A program made the position numbers and the translations under genes. From contig VIQV01000022.1 of NCBI GenBank assembly GCA_010206265.1, positions 167 through 64,166 of the forward strand: DNA of 64,000 nucleotides, written 5' to 3'. Of the stretch, positions 40,377-49,728 are shown piece by piece. Origin of the DNA: Lachnospiraceae bacterium MD329 (GTDB lineage: Bacteria; Bacillota; Clostridia; UBA1381). Each line of letters starts with the position of its first letter. The first letter of the stretch is position 1. The notes beneath the pieces are model-generated. The model had not been told where the DNA came from and ran no database searches. It saw only the letters and a program-made list of their open reading frames with translations.

Positions 40377-40418
40377 GTGCAAATTGTGATAGGATTAAAA
40401 ATAATTTGTGTAACACAA
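40375..40418 (+). promoter_or_regulatory. Pectin-gene motif, copies 1 and 2
   Basis: TTGTGCAAATTGTGAT (40375-40390) and the palindrome TTGTGTAACACAA (40406-40418) lie 25-68 bases upstream of the esterase ATG. The first closely matches 49631-49648 and shares TTGTGCAA with two sites before the 44612 gene. They are candidate operators of a pectin-responsive regulator. Confidence 0.5.
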
Positions 40419-40442
40419 TGGCATAGAAAGGGAGAGATTTTT

Positions 40443-43400
40443 ATGAAGGGTAATTTAAAGAAAATGCTTTGCGCGGCGCTGTCGGCGGCAATGGCAGCCG
40501 GTATGGTTGTACTTCCGACGACTGCGGATGCGGCGGACTATACGCCTATTTTTGAGGGTGATACGGTATTAAAAGAGTGGAAATTTGATTTTGGCGCGGC
40601 GGACAGCACAGCAGAGGACGGCTATACGCTTGTAACGCCTGACACAAATTTTACTGCTAATACAGGCGGCGAGTATCAGTATGGATTTTTAGGAACAGAC
40701 GCAGAGGACTATAATCTTACAAATCGTTATGACGGCTGGACTACGCAGAAGGGACAGACAATTGAGCTTGCTGCAGGCGGAGGAACCGGCTTAAATGACG
40801 CTGTCGGTGTAATAGGCGCGGGCGGAACTGGCGAAAACGAAGGTAAAGACGTTTTTGGAAATCAGGCTGATAAATATTATCCGACGCGTTTTGCATTAAA
40901 AGTTGAGGACGATACATATTACAGAATAAGAGCTACGGTTACGACTCTTGACCCGACTAAAGACGCAACAGTATCACTTTATACTGAAAGAAAGCACCCG
41001 ATTTATACGGAAAGAACTATAAGCGCAGGTGAGGCTGATACAATTGAATTTTCAGTTAGGGTCACTCCTATTTATTATGAAAAATCAGCACCAACAGGAA
41101 CGATTGCGGACGAAATGGTGACAGTGGGTGTGCTTGGAGAGAACTCTGCGCTTGCGGCTGTTGAAATTCAGCAGGTTGAATCATATCCTACTGTATGGGT
41201 ACTTGGCGATTCGACGGTTACTGACGGAAACACAACTCTGCCTTTCTTTACGCTTCAGAACTATACCGGCGTGGGTACAGGTCTTACAAAGTATCTGCCG
41301 AGAGATATGGCTATGGTAAATGAGGGAGAAGGCGGACTTAACGCAGCTGATAATTATCACTTTAATATGGTTAAGAACCGTATAAAGTCGGGAGATTATA
41401 TGTATGTTGAATACGGACATAATCATAAATCAGACGGTCCTTCGGGATATAAAAGTCATCTTGACAAATATTATAACGCTTGTCACGAAGTAGGAGCAAA
41501 GCTTATTATAGTAAGTCCGGTTCAAAGTGTTAATAGTTGGAATACGAATACAAATAAATGGGACGACCGATTCGGCGGAGAAAATAACTTTGAAGGCGCA
41601 GGCAGAAGTTATGTAGAAGAAAAAGTTGCTGGCGGCGCGACTGATGTTGCCTTTGTTAATCTTACAAAAACAAGCGTTGAATTTGTTGATAAAGTGACTG
41701 CGGATAACGGAAATGTCAAGACGGCGGCGCAGTTCTATTATCAGACATCAAAAGGTGGAGGAACAGATTCATCTCATCCGAATGACGCAGGAGCGGAAAA
41801 CTTTGCCTACTGTTTCTTTAAGGCGGCTAAAGAAGTTACCGATGAAACTCAGACGGCAGTATTAAAGCCTATTCTTGACAATATGACAGATGAAATGCCA
41901 AATCTTGTTTCTCAAGAGATTATAGACGGTGGTATTGGCGGAACTGCGTGGCCGCAGTATATTGTACCCACATCGGAAAAATATCCGGTACTTATAAATG
42001 ATGTTATATTCAATGAAGACGGTACGGTAAAGCAGGTTGACGTAACAACACGCGCCGCAGAAATTTCAATGGCAGGAACATATGGTGTTGTAATTATTAC
42101 AATATATAATCCTGACGGAACTGAAAAGGGTAAAATTTATGCGGTTGACCAAGTGGACAATTCAACGGGTTACGGTTCCCAGACTATAGTTAATTTCAGA
42201 GGAGATGTGACGCTTGAAGAGGGCGATACTTTCAGTGCGGTTGTCGTTGAGGCTGACGCGGATACAAACCCTGTAGAGGGAGGAAAAATATATTCTGCTG
42301 TTTATAAGATTACTGAGATAGAAGAACAATTGCTTGTTAACGAACGCAATGAAGAAAAATATGAGAATTTTGATTATTACGGTGCAGAATATGAAGGTAA
42401 AGAAAGCCTTGAAATGTATAATGACTGGACTAAACGCGGAAGTTCAGGAATGACGCTTACACTTGGGAAAAGCGAAGAAATAAAGTATGCGACCATTCAA
42501 TCAGATGGTAAAAAGAATGGCGTCGCAAATCAGGGTTCAACGTATGTTGCAAAAGATTTGGTTAAAGAGATAGGTTCATCAGGACGCTATATGGTTTCAA
42601 TGGATATGAAATATGAAAGCGGAAACGGAATGAACGTTAAACTTGTAACGGGCAACACAGATAAAGAACCGTGGGGTTCAGATACTATAACATTGTTTTC
42701 AGTTGATTCAGAAGGAAAGCTGACGCTTGAAGGTAAAAATGCAGGACAGATTTCGGCAATAAAGTTCAGTAATATCAAATACATTATTGATATGGATTTG
42801 GGAACAGCCTCATTGTCAATTGACGGCGGAGATGAAATAACAGCGGATTTGGCAGATTACAGCGGAATAGACGTTGCCCCAAAGCATCCGAAGTTTACCG
42901 GATTTATGTTTGAAGGAAATAAGGTTGCCTTTAATGTAAAAGTATCAAATCTTCAAGTGGCAAAAATGAAACAGAAAGTATTGCCTAAATATACTTTAAC
43001 TGCGGCGGCAAGTAATACAGAAGGCGGAACGGTCAAGGCTTTTGCAGGTGCTCCGACAGGGTTTGAACTTGAATATGCTGACGGAAATGCAGTTATAACG
43101 GCTGAGAAGTCTGACGATAAGGCAACCCTTATAGAAGTAAAAAGCAAAGCGGACGGTATTCTTGAAAGTATAAAGACAACTCCTATTACGTTTACGGACG
43201 CACTTACAAAAACAATTGCCGTAACAGAGGGAAGTAAGTTAATGCTTTGGGACAGTATTGACGGACTAAAGCCGCTTGTACCATCAATCATGGCAGCCGA
43301 CATACCTGCTGAAACAGAAGTAACGGCAAGTTTAAATACAATTGTAACAGCAAAGGCAGAAGTTAAAAACGGATATGTATTTATGGGCTGGTCTGATGGA

Positions 43401-44351
43401 ACAAATATTGTATCGACTGATGCAGAGTATATATTCCGTTTGCGTGAGGATGTTACGCTGACAGCTCAGTTTGTAAAAGAACCGGGCGTTGAGGATATAA
43501 CGAACTATTCATTGGATGCTGACATCACATTTATCAGTGCGGCAGCGGGAACTAAGACTACAATGAAGATAGTTAATCCTGTAGACGCGTCAGGTACGCC
43601 TATGAATAAGGTCACTAATTCCGATGTGGTATGGTCATCATCAGATGCAGATGTAACAGTTGATGAAAACGGAATTGTAACAGTAGGTGAAGGATTTACA
43701 ACAGGTGATGATATAACAAAATCTGTAACCGTTACAGGTATACTTAACGGTATTACAAAAACTTGTGTAATTACACTTCATACTTATACCTACACAGAAG
43801 ATTTTTCAAAACTCACAGGCGCGTGGGGCTTTGATGCAGACGCAGTTGTGGGAGACGGAATTTTAACTTTGCTTGGAAAGAGCGGTGCAAATAAGACTAC
43901 GGAGATAAATAAAACGCTTGAAACTGATATTGCCGCAGCAAAGAAGGTTACTATCAAGCTTGACTGGAAGTCGCTTGTGGCTGCAGGTAACGGCAGACAT
44001 TCAAACTTTGTATTAATGGATTCTGATAATAAACCTGTATTTGCTCTGAGAGGTCAAGGAAAAACTGGTTTGTTCTATTCAGCGGATTTGGCAAGCGGAA
44101 CAGATAGCGACGATAAATTCACAAAGTTCGCTAACTTTAGTCAAAATTGGTATACGCTTGATTTAACGATTGATTTTGAAACCGGTAAAATAAACGGAAC
44201 TGTCAGTGAAACAGCAAGCGGAACGGCTGTAGCAACAATTACAGATGCTAATGTGCCTAACGGAGCAGCAAATCTGGCAAAATTGTATGCGGTGAATACA
44301 TATTCCGCAGCACCTATGGCGATTGATAATGTTTGTATAAAGGTTTATTAA
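40443..44351 (+). CDS. Secreted rhamnogalacturonan acetylesterase (CE12-like) with glycan-binding modules
   Basis: 1302 residues from ATG 40443 (AAAGGGAGAG upstream). Signal peptide about 1-29, ending AADAA-like (TADAADYTP). An N-terminal beta module (FDFG...GYTLV) precedes the SGNH esterase domain (about 248-470): catalytic Ser in LGDSTVTDG, YGHNHKSDG as block III, and the Asp/His pair in DSSHPNDAGA. Later come concanavalin-like regions, a GWSDGTNIVSTDAEYIF Listeria-type repeat, a bacterial Ig-like domain (WSSSDADVTVDENGIVTVG) and a terminal concanavalin-like module. It removes acetyl groups from rhamnogalacturonan I. No SLH anchor. It differs from simple CE12 by its large C-terminal part. 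Confidence 0.85.
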   Translation: MKGNLKKMLCAALSAAMAAGMVVLPTTADAADYTPIFEGDTVLKEWKFDFGAADSTAEDGYTLVTPDTNFTANTGGEYQYGFLGTDAEDYNLTNRYDGWTTQKGQTIELAAGGGTGLNDAVGVIGAGGTGENEGKDVFGNQADKYYPTRFALKVEDDTYYRIRATVTTLDPTKDATVSLYTERKHPIYTERTISAGEADTIEFSVRVTPIYYEKSAPTGTIADEMVTVGVLGENSALAAVEIQQVESYPTVWVLGDSTVTDGNTTLPFFTLQNYTGVGTGLTKYLPRDMAMVNEGEGGLNAADNYHFNMVKNRIKSGDYMYVEYGHNHKSDGPSGYKSHLDKYYNACHEVGAKLIIVSPVQSVNSWNTNTNKWDDRFGGENNFEGAGRSYVEEKVAGGATDVAFVNLTKTSVEFVDKVTADNGNVKTAAQFYYQTSKGGGTDSSHPNDAGAENFAYCFFKAAKEVTDETQTAVLKPILDNMTDEMPNLVSQEIIDGGIGGTAWPQYIVPTSEKYPVLINDVIFNEDGTVKQVDVTTRAAEISMAGTYGVVIITIYNPDGTEKGKIYAVDQVDNSTGYGSQTIVNFRGDVTLEEGDTFSAVVVEADADTNPVEGGKIYSAVYKITEIEEQLLVNERNEEKYENFDYYGAEYEGKESLEMYNDWTKRGSSGMTLTLGKSEEIKYATIQSDGKKNGVANQGSTYVAKDLVKEIGSSGRYMVSMDMKYESGNGMNVKLVTGNTDKEPWGSDTITLFSVDSEGKLTLEGKNAGQISAIKFSNIKYIIDMDLGTASLSIDGGDEITADLADYSGIDVAPKHPKFTGFMFEGNKVAFNVKVSNLQVAKMKQKVLPKYTLTAAASNTEGGTVKAFAGAPTGFELEYADGNAVITAEKSDDKATLIEVKSKADGILESIKTTPITFTDALTKTIAVTEGSKLMLWDSIDGLKPLVPSIMAADIPAETEVTASLNTIVTAKAEVKNGYVFMGWSDGTNIVSTDAEYIFRLREDVTLTAQFVKEPGVEDITNYSLDADITFISAAAGTKTTMKIVNPVDASGTPMNKVTNSDVVWSSSDADVTVDENGIVTVGEGFTTGDDITKSVTVTGILNGITKTCVITLHTYTYTEDFSKLTGAWGFDADAVVGDGILTLLGKSGANKTTEINKTLETDIAAAKKVTIKLDWKSLVAAGNGRHSNFVLMDSDNKPVFALRGQGKTGLFYSADLASGTDSDDKFTKFANFSQNWYTLDLTIDFETGKINGTVSETASGTAVATITDANVPNGAANLAKLYAVNTYSAAPMAIDNVCIKVY

Positions 44352-44366
44352 TATAATTTAAACAAC

Positions 44367-44395
44367 AAAGGAACGGCAATGCCGTTCCTTTTATA
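44367..44395 (+). terminator. Terminator of the esterase gene
   Basis: Stem AAAGGAACGGC/GCCGTTCCTTT with loop AAT and T-tail. The 22-base stem-loop is identical in sequence to the one at 49517-49545. Confidence 0.85.
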
Positions 44396-44434
44396 TTTCC
44401 ATAAAACAACATAACCAAAAATTCAGGTGTAATT

Positions 44435-44539
44435 TTGTGCAACATTGCAAAGTAAAATAAAATAATGATATTGCACATTTTTGAAAAATATGATACAATA
44501 TATACCATACAGGGGTGTATATATTGTGCAACTTGACAT
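44435..44539 (+). promoter_or_regulatory. Promoter of the 44612 gene flanked by two motif copies
   Basis: TTGCAC (44471-44476), 17-base spacer, TACAAT (44494-44499) form the promoter. TTGTGCAACATTGCAA (44435-44450) lies upstream and TTGTGCAACTTGACAT (44524-44539) downstream of it, a layout that suits repression or looping. The 5' leader to ATG 44612 is about 105 nt. Confidence 0.55.
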
Positions 44540-44611
44540 AAAATGACGCGATATTTACACTTGAAATGCGGCTTAGGGTGAGCCGAAAAAAGAAAGGGAG
44601 AGAGAAAGAAA

Positions 44612-47600
44612 ATGAAAAGTAAAAAGCTAATGTCATTATTATGCGCGGCGGCTGTGACGGTTTCAAGCTTTGCAGGCTTGGCGGTAACCGCAAGCGCGGC
44701 AAGCGACCCAGTGTATTCGTGGGACGGAAGTACAACTCTGGGAATAACTGCGGGTGAGGTCGGAATGGACAGAGACGGCAGTTTTCTGCAGATTACAGGT
44801 GAAAGTAAAAATCAGGAGTATAAGTTTGCATTGCCTGCAGCAGCACAGCTTACGGATGACTATGTAATCGATTTCGATACATATATAAAACCAGGTAACG
44901 GTTGTGGCAGACTTGGCGGATATACTCAGATATTGTTTGCGGGTACAGGTGTTGACGCGCCAAATTCTACAACAGCTGCTCCGCTAAAAGATACTCAAAA
45001 TTACGGTACTACATATGCTGACGCCGTAAATACCAAATATGGTGATGAAAACGGACAGTTTGATATGGTAGCCGGTGATAAGAATGCGTTTAATAATGGT
45101 ACGGACAATAACGGAGGTATTGGTTATCAGAATGTACCTGTAAGCGTTACGGCAAGACACGAGCTTGCAGGTAACTGGGTGCTTAGCTATGCAGGAGCAG
45201 CGCCCGACCTTGAAAATGACGGAGATGTTCAGACTGAGGGTGAATGGGTAAGAATAAGAGCAGCCGTAAAGGACGGTAAGGCTAATTACACTATAAAGAA
45301 TGCTGACGGAGAAACCGTTTCAGAGGTTGAAAAGACTGTTACGGCTGAAAAGATGACACAGCTTGTATTTGTAGTAGGCAGAGGCGATATGAACTTCACA
45401 TCTGACAAACTTCCTTCAACAGGGGCTGCTGTAATTCAGCTTGATAATATCAATATTTATGACGGCGTTGACAATGCTCCTGAGCTTAACACAAAAGGCT
45501 TGCGCAAGGAGTCAAAGGCAATAACATACGGTACACCGGAGGAGTATGCAGGAGCGGCTCCAAAGCTTGATGTGCCTGCGGCTGCAAAGGAATCAAAGAC
45601 AATAAACTTTGATACTGATACAAATGCAAGTGTAGTTATGGGTACAGATGCGGCTCCGGAAAATCTGTCTGTTTCAAACGGCGATATGTTCCTGAGCGTG
45701 GGTTATAGAACAACAGGTACAGACAATGTGACAGCAGGAGCAATTGTAGATGTAATCGGCGGCACAAAGGCTGCAAAGCTTACAGGCGGACAATATGCAA
45801 CCAGCGGAAGAAGCTCAATGCTGCATCTTACAGACAGTGCGATTGCAGAAAGCGGAACAACCGTTCTTGGTTTCTCTGTATATCTTTCAAAGACCATAGC
45901 GTCAGGAACGCCTAAGCTATGGCTTGTTGACGCTGATAAGGACGGCGCTCTGACAAATAATTCAACTACAGCGGCAGCATACTATTCAGGTGTGTTCGGA
46001 GTACTTACAAACGGTACAATTGGAAGTGATTATAAATTCAGCAGTAATTTCAACAGAGGTATTCAGCTTACAGCCAACGAATGGCATACTGTAGTTGTTG
46101 CAGTAACAAAGGGTGATAAGTACAGAATATTTGTTGACGGCAATTATCAGGACCCTGATAAGTCAGACGGTATTCTTGCCGCCGTAACAGCTGATACGCT
46201 TCATTACGGAAATACAGCATATACAGCTGACAATCTTCCTGCAATAGCCATTGAAAATGCAGGCGGGACGTCTGCTTATTCAACAGCACTGATTGATAAT
46301 GTAATTACATATACAGTTGACGACATTAATATCGACAATCTTCCTGCAATTAATGTTGTTACACCTGTTGTCGAGGTGACAGGTTATGCAGCGGCAACGC
46401 AGACATTATCACTTAATGTTACAAACAATGATGAGCTTGACCACGATGTTCCTGTAACAGTGGTTCACGTTTCATATAACAGTGATAATACTGTTAAGTC
46501 AGTAAAGTCGTATTCAAATGTTCTTCTTCGCGGCGAAGATGAAACAATTAAGGGTGATGTTGTAATCCCTGCGGAGGATACAGTATTCAAGGGTGATAAG
46601 TTTATGGTATGGAATACCCTTGATGGTATGAAACCGCTAATGGCAGTACCGTATGCGGTAACAGAAGGCACAGAAAAACCTGTTGAATATAGGGTTACTG
46701 TTGCTGAAACGGCAAACGGTGATGTGTCAGTAGACAAGACAACTGCAGCAGCAGGTGAAACAATAACTATTACAGCAACACCTGCCGATATAACAGATGG
46801 TGCAGGCTATGAAGTAGACACAGTTAAAGTTATGAACGGTACATCAGAAGTTGCAACGACAACTACTGCTGACGGTAAATATACATTTACAATGCCTGCC
46901 GCTGATGTAACTGTAACAGTTACATTTAAGCAAGCGACTGTGGTTCTGCCTGAACTGACAGGTACAGTTACAATTTCAGGTACAGCAACAGTCGGTGAAA
47001 CAATAACTGCGTCTGTTGAGAGTATTACTGAAGGAGCAACTGCTAAATATCAGTGGCAGTTGGCTGAAACGGCAGACGGTGAATATACTGATGTAAACGG
47101 TGCAACATCATCGTCGAAGAAACTTTCGGCAGTATCACTTAATAAATATTTGAGAGTTGTTGTGACAGCTGACAATTTTAACGGTCAGATAGTTTCAAAT
47201 GTTATCGGTCCCGTTGCTGCGGCAGAAGTGCCTGTAACAAAATATCAGATTACAAAGGTTGTAGACCCTGCTGATACTGCAACGGTTACAACAACAATCG
47301 GTGACGGTACGGAAGTTACAGAAGTTACTGACGGTATAAACGTAACAGTAAATGCTGTTCCTGCCGAAGGTTATAAGATTTCTGAAATTACAGTTAAAGA
47401 TGCAGATGAAGGTGATGTAACTTTCAACACAGAAAGTAATGCATTCCTTATGCCTGCTAAGAATGTAACAGTAACAGTTAAGACATCTGCTCCTGTTGCA
47501 AGTTATGACTTTGACAACAGTGCAGAAGGATTTGAGGCAACATCAAGAATTACAAGAGAAATAGTAGATGATGATACAACAGGCACAGCAAATGGGACTA

Positions 47601-49507
47601 AAGTGTTGAAGTTTACAAATGCCGCCAATGCAGGTAATGGTATGGCTCTTGCAAAATTGAACTTCGCAGACAATGTGCAGAATGCAACATCTGTAACCGT
47701 GGAGTTTGATACATATTCAGCAGGCAGCGGAAGAACTAACTTCTCGTTGTTTGACGGTAATATAAGAGGTTTTGACGGAACGACATTTACAAAAGGCGGA
47801 TTTAATAAAACAGGTGTTTTATTTGCGCAAGGCTCAGATGCTACAGATGCATATAAAGTAAGAAATGATAATAAAGAGATTCCATATGGAGAGTGGGTTC
47901 ATACTGTAGTAGAAATTGATTATGCAACGCAGAAAATCAATTATACTGTCACAAAGGCAGGGGGAGAAACGGTTGCTGCTGAATCAATAGCTTATCTTGA
48001 TGATACAGCTAAGTATGCAACAGGTTTAGAGCTTTATAGCTGGCAGAACAATGCAGTTGCATATATTGATAACGTAAAAGTATTTGCTGAAATAGGAACA
48101 GCTAATACAGTAACAATAAATTATGTTGATACAGAAGGTAATGTAATCAAAGCTGCTGAAACAGACGCTGCAATTAATACACTTCCTTATACGGTAGATG
48201 CTGCTAAAAAAGCAACATTTGAGGCGAATGATGTTAGATATACATATAAGGCAGAGGGCAGTACAGATACAATTACAGCAGTAAGTGATGAGGCAAAAAC
48301 AATTACATTGGTATTTGATAAAGTTGCTTATGAAACAACAACTTTTTCGGTTAAGCTTGCTGAAGCGGCAAAAGCAGGTGTAGTGATTAAGGTTAAAGGT
48401 ACCCCGACGGCAGAGGGTGCAGCAGCTGTTGACACAACTGTAACAACAGGTGATGACGGTACTGCTACAATTAAACTTTTGCCGGGTACATATACATACT
48501 CAATTGACGCATCTAATGATTATTCTGCTGTTGCTGATACACCAATTGTATTAGGCTCAAACAACGAAGTGATTCTTGAGGCAAACACAGCCGCTAACGC
48601 TACTCTAAAAGTTGTTTATACTACAGATGGTGCTGAAAGCGGAAAGGTTGGTGAGACAGTAGTTTATGATGAAGATGCAGGTAAATTTGTGGGAGATAAA
48701 ATTCCTGTATCAGAGTTTACAGCTTATGCAACACGAATAAAGGCAGTTGCAGATGGCGGACTGACATATAAGGTATATGATTATGTAAGCGGAGCCCCGT
48801 CAGATGAATATGAACTTGCAAGCGAAACAAATACTGTTTACTTAACAGTATCTACTGATGATGTAGATTACTATATGTATGAGGACTTTGAATCATATGA
48901 TGTAGGCACAGCTGCAAATGCAGGGGCTGTTCCGGGATTTACGGCATCAGCAACAGCTACCAATATAGTGGCAGGTGCCTCTGGACAGGGTAATGTTCTT
49001 AGATTAAGATCTAATACTACTTGGACGGCAGCAAATTGGGATACGAAAGAGGCTGCTCCTATAACGGCATCAAAAGTTAAGATGGAATTTGATATGCATT
49101 ACGGATATCTTGTTGGTAAAGAAGTTGTATGGGGTTTGAACAACTCAGCTGCTGAATCTATTGTCAGTGTGAGATATGATTCACAGGCGTGTGCAATTAC
49201 CAAGGTTGCTATTAAAGGCGTTGAACAGGATATAACAGGAATTATCAAAGTTCAGGATAGTAATGATTATGCCACTTCAAATAAAAAAGCGCACATAACA
49301 GTGGTTGTAGATTTTGATACTGATATGGCACAGATTACCTTTACAAGAGATGGACAGTCAAGTTCATATAAAGCATCTATTGCAGGCTTGACAAGTGAAA
49401 ATGTTGCCGCTTGGGTACACACAACAAATCAGAATAATGATACCAGAGTTTCAACAATTGATAACTTTAAGGTTTATCAGACAACAGATACTGTTTCTGC
49501 TGAATAA
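44612..49507 (+). CDS. Giant secreted multi-module protein, probably glycan-binding
   Basis: 1631 residues. Signal peptide about 1-29 ending TASAA. Four concanavalin/LamG-like regions (about 30-290, 325-570, 960-1165 and 1425-1620) alternate with Ig-like (GTVTISGTATVGETITASVE) and bacterial-repeat domains (YTFTMPAADVTVTVTF, FLMPAKNVTVTV), plus a MucBP-like stretch (INYVDTEGNVIKAAE). I see no catalytic motif, no SLH and no sortase signal. Shared module type, motif and identical terminator with the esterase upstream suggest a cell-surface or released pectin-binding partner. GGGAGAGAG precedes ATG 44612. Composition is Thr/Ala rich. Confidence 0.7.
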   Translation: MKSKKLMSLLCAAAVTVSSFAGLAVTASAASDPVYSWDGSTTLGITAGEVGMDRDGSFLQITGESKNQEYKFALPAAAQLTDDYVIDFDTYIKPGNGCGRLGGYTQILFAGTGVDAPNSTTAAPLKDTQNYGTTYADAVNTKYGDENGQFDMVAGDKNAFNNGTDNNGGIGYQNVPVSVTARHELAGNWVLSYAGAAPDLENDGDVQTEGEWVRIRAAVKDGKANYTIKNADGETVSEVEKTVTAEKMTQLVFVVGRGDMNFTSDKLPSTGAAVIQLDNINIYDGVDNAPELNTKGLRKESKAITYGTPEEYAGAAPKLDVPAAAKESKTINFDTDTNASVVMGTDAAPENLSVSNGDMFLSVGYRTTGTDNVTAGAIVDVIGGTKAAKLTGGQYATSGRSSMLHLTDSAIAESGTTVLGFSVYLSKTIASGTPKLWLVDADKDGALTNNSTTAAAYYSGVFGVLTNGTIGSDYKFSSNFNRGIQLTANEWHTVVVAVTKGDKYRIFVDGNYQDPDKSDGILAAVTADTLHYGNTAYTADNLPAIAIENAGGTSAYSTALIDNVITYTVDDINIDNLPAINVVTPVVEVTGYAAATQTLSLNVTNNDELDHDVPVTVVHVSYNSDNTVKSVKSYSNVLLRGEDETIKGDVVIPAEDTVFKGDKFMVWNTLDGMKPLMAVPYAVTEGTEKPVEYRVTVAETANGDVSVDKTTAAAGETITITATPADITDGAGYEVDTVKVMNGTSEVATTTTADGKYTFTMPAADVTVTVTFKQATVVLPELTGTVTISGTATVGETITASVESITEGATAKYQWQLAETADGEYTDVNGATSSSKKLSAVSLNKYLRVVVTADNFNGQIVSNVIGPVAAAEVPVTKYQITKVVDPADTATVTTTIGDGTEVTEVTDGINVTVNAVPAEGYKISEITVKDADEGDVTFNTESNAFLMPAKNVTVTVKTSAPVASYDFDNSAEGFEATSRITREIVDDDTTGTANGTKVLKFTNAANAGNGMALAKLNFADNVQNATSVTVEFDTYSAGSGRTNFSLFDGNIRGFDGTTFTKGGFNKTGVLFAQGSDATDAYKVRNDNKEIPYGEWVHTVVEIDYATQKINYTVTKAGGETVAAESIAYLDDTAKYATGLELYSWQNNAVAYIDNVKVFAEIGTANTVTINYVDTEGNVIKAAETDAAINTLPYTVDAAKKATFEANDVRYTYKAEGSTDTITAVSDEAKTITLVFDKVAYETTTFSVKLAEAAKAGVVIKVKGTPTAEGAAAVDTTVTTGDDGTATIKLLPGTYTYSIDASNDYSAVADTPIVLGSNNEVILEANTAANATLKVVYTTDGAESGKVGETVVYDEDAGKFVGDKIPVSEFTAYATRIKAVADGGLTYKVYDYVSGAPSDEYELASETNTVYLTVSTDDVDYYMYEDFESYDVGTAANAGAVPGFTASATATNIVAGASGQGNVLRLRSNTTWTAANWDTKEAAPITASKVKMEFDMHYGYLVGKEVVWGLNNSAAESIVSVRYDSQACAITKVAIKGVEQDITGIIKVQDSNDYATSNKKAHITVVVDFDTDMAQITFTRDGQSSSYKASIAGLTSENVAAWVHTTNQNNDTRVSTIDNFKVYQTTDTVSAE

Positions 49508-49516
49508 TTAGAAATG

Positions 49517-49545
49517 AAAAAGGAACGGCAATGCCGTTCCTTTTT
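49517..49545 (+). terminator. Terminator of the 44612 gene
   Basis: Stem AAAAAGGAACGGC/GCCGTTCCTTTTT with loop AAT. Same hairpin as at 44367-44395. Confidence 0.85.
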
Positions 49546-49630
49546 GTATGCGGTCAAAAAAGTATCAGGCGGATTTTAAACAAAAAACACTGAAAATTGT
49601 ACATTGAATTGACGGAAAACACTTTAAAAT

Positions 49631-49648
49631 TTGTTCAAATTGTGTTAT
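49631..49648 (+). promoter_or_regulatory. Pectin-gene motif, copy before the rhamnogalacturonan lyase
   Basis: TTGTTCAAATTGTGTTAT matches the site at 40375 in 14 of the first 16 positions. It lies about 80 bases before the lyase ATG, where a -35 region is expected. Confidence 0.5.
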
Positions 49649-49728
49649 TATATAAATGATAATAATTATTATGCCCTCGTGTAAGCGGTGCGTAGTAAAG
49701 ACGTAAATATCAAAGGGAGGAGAACGAA

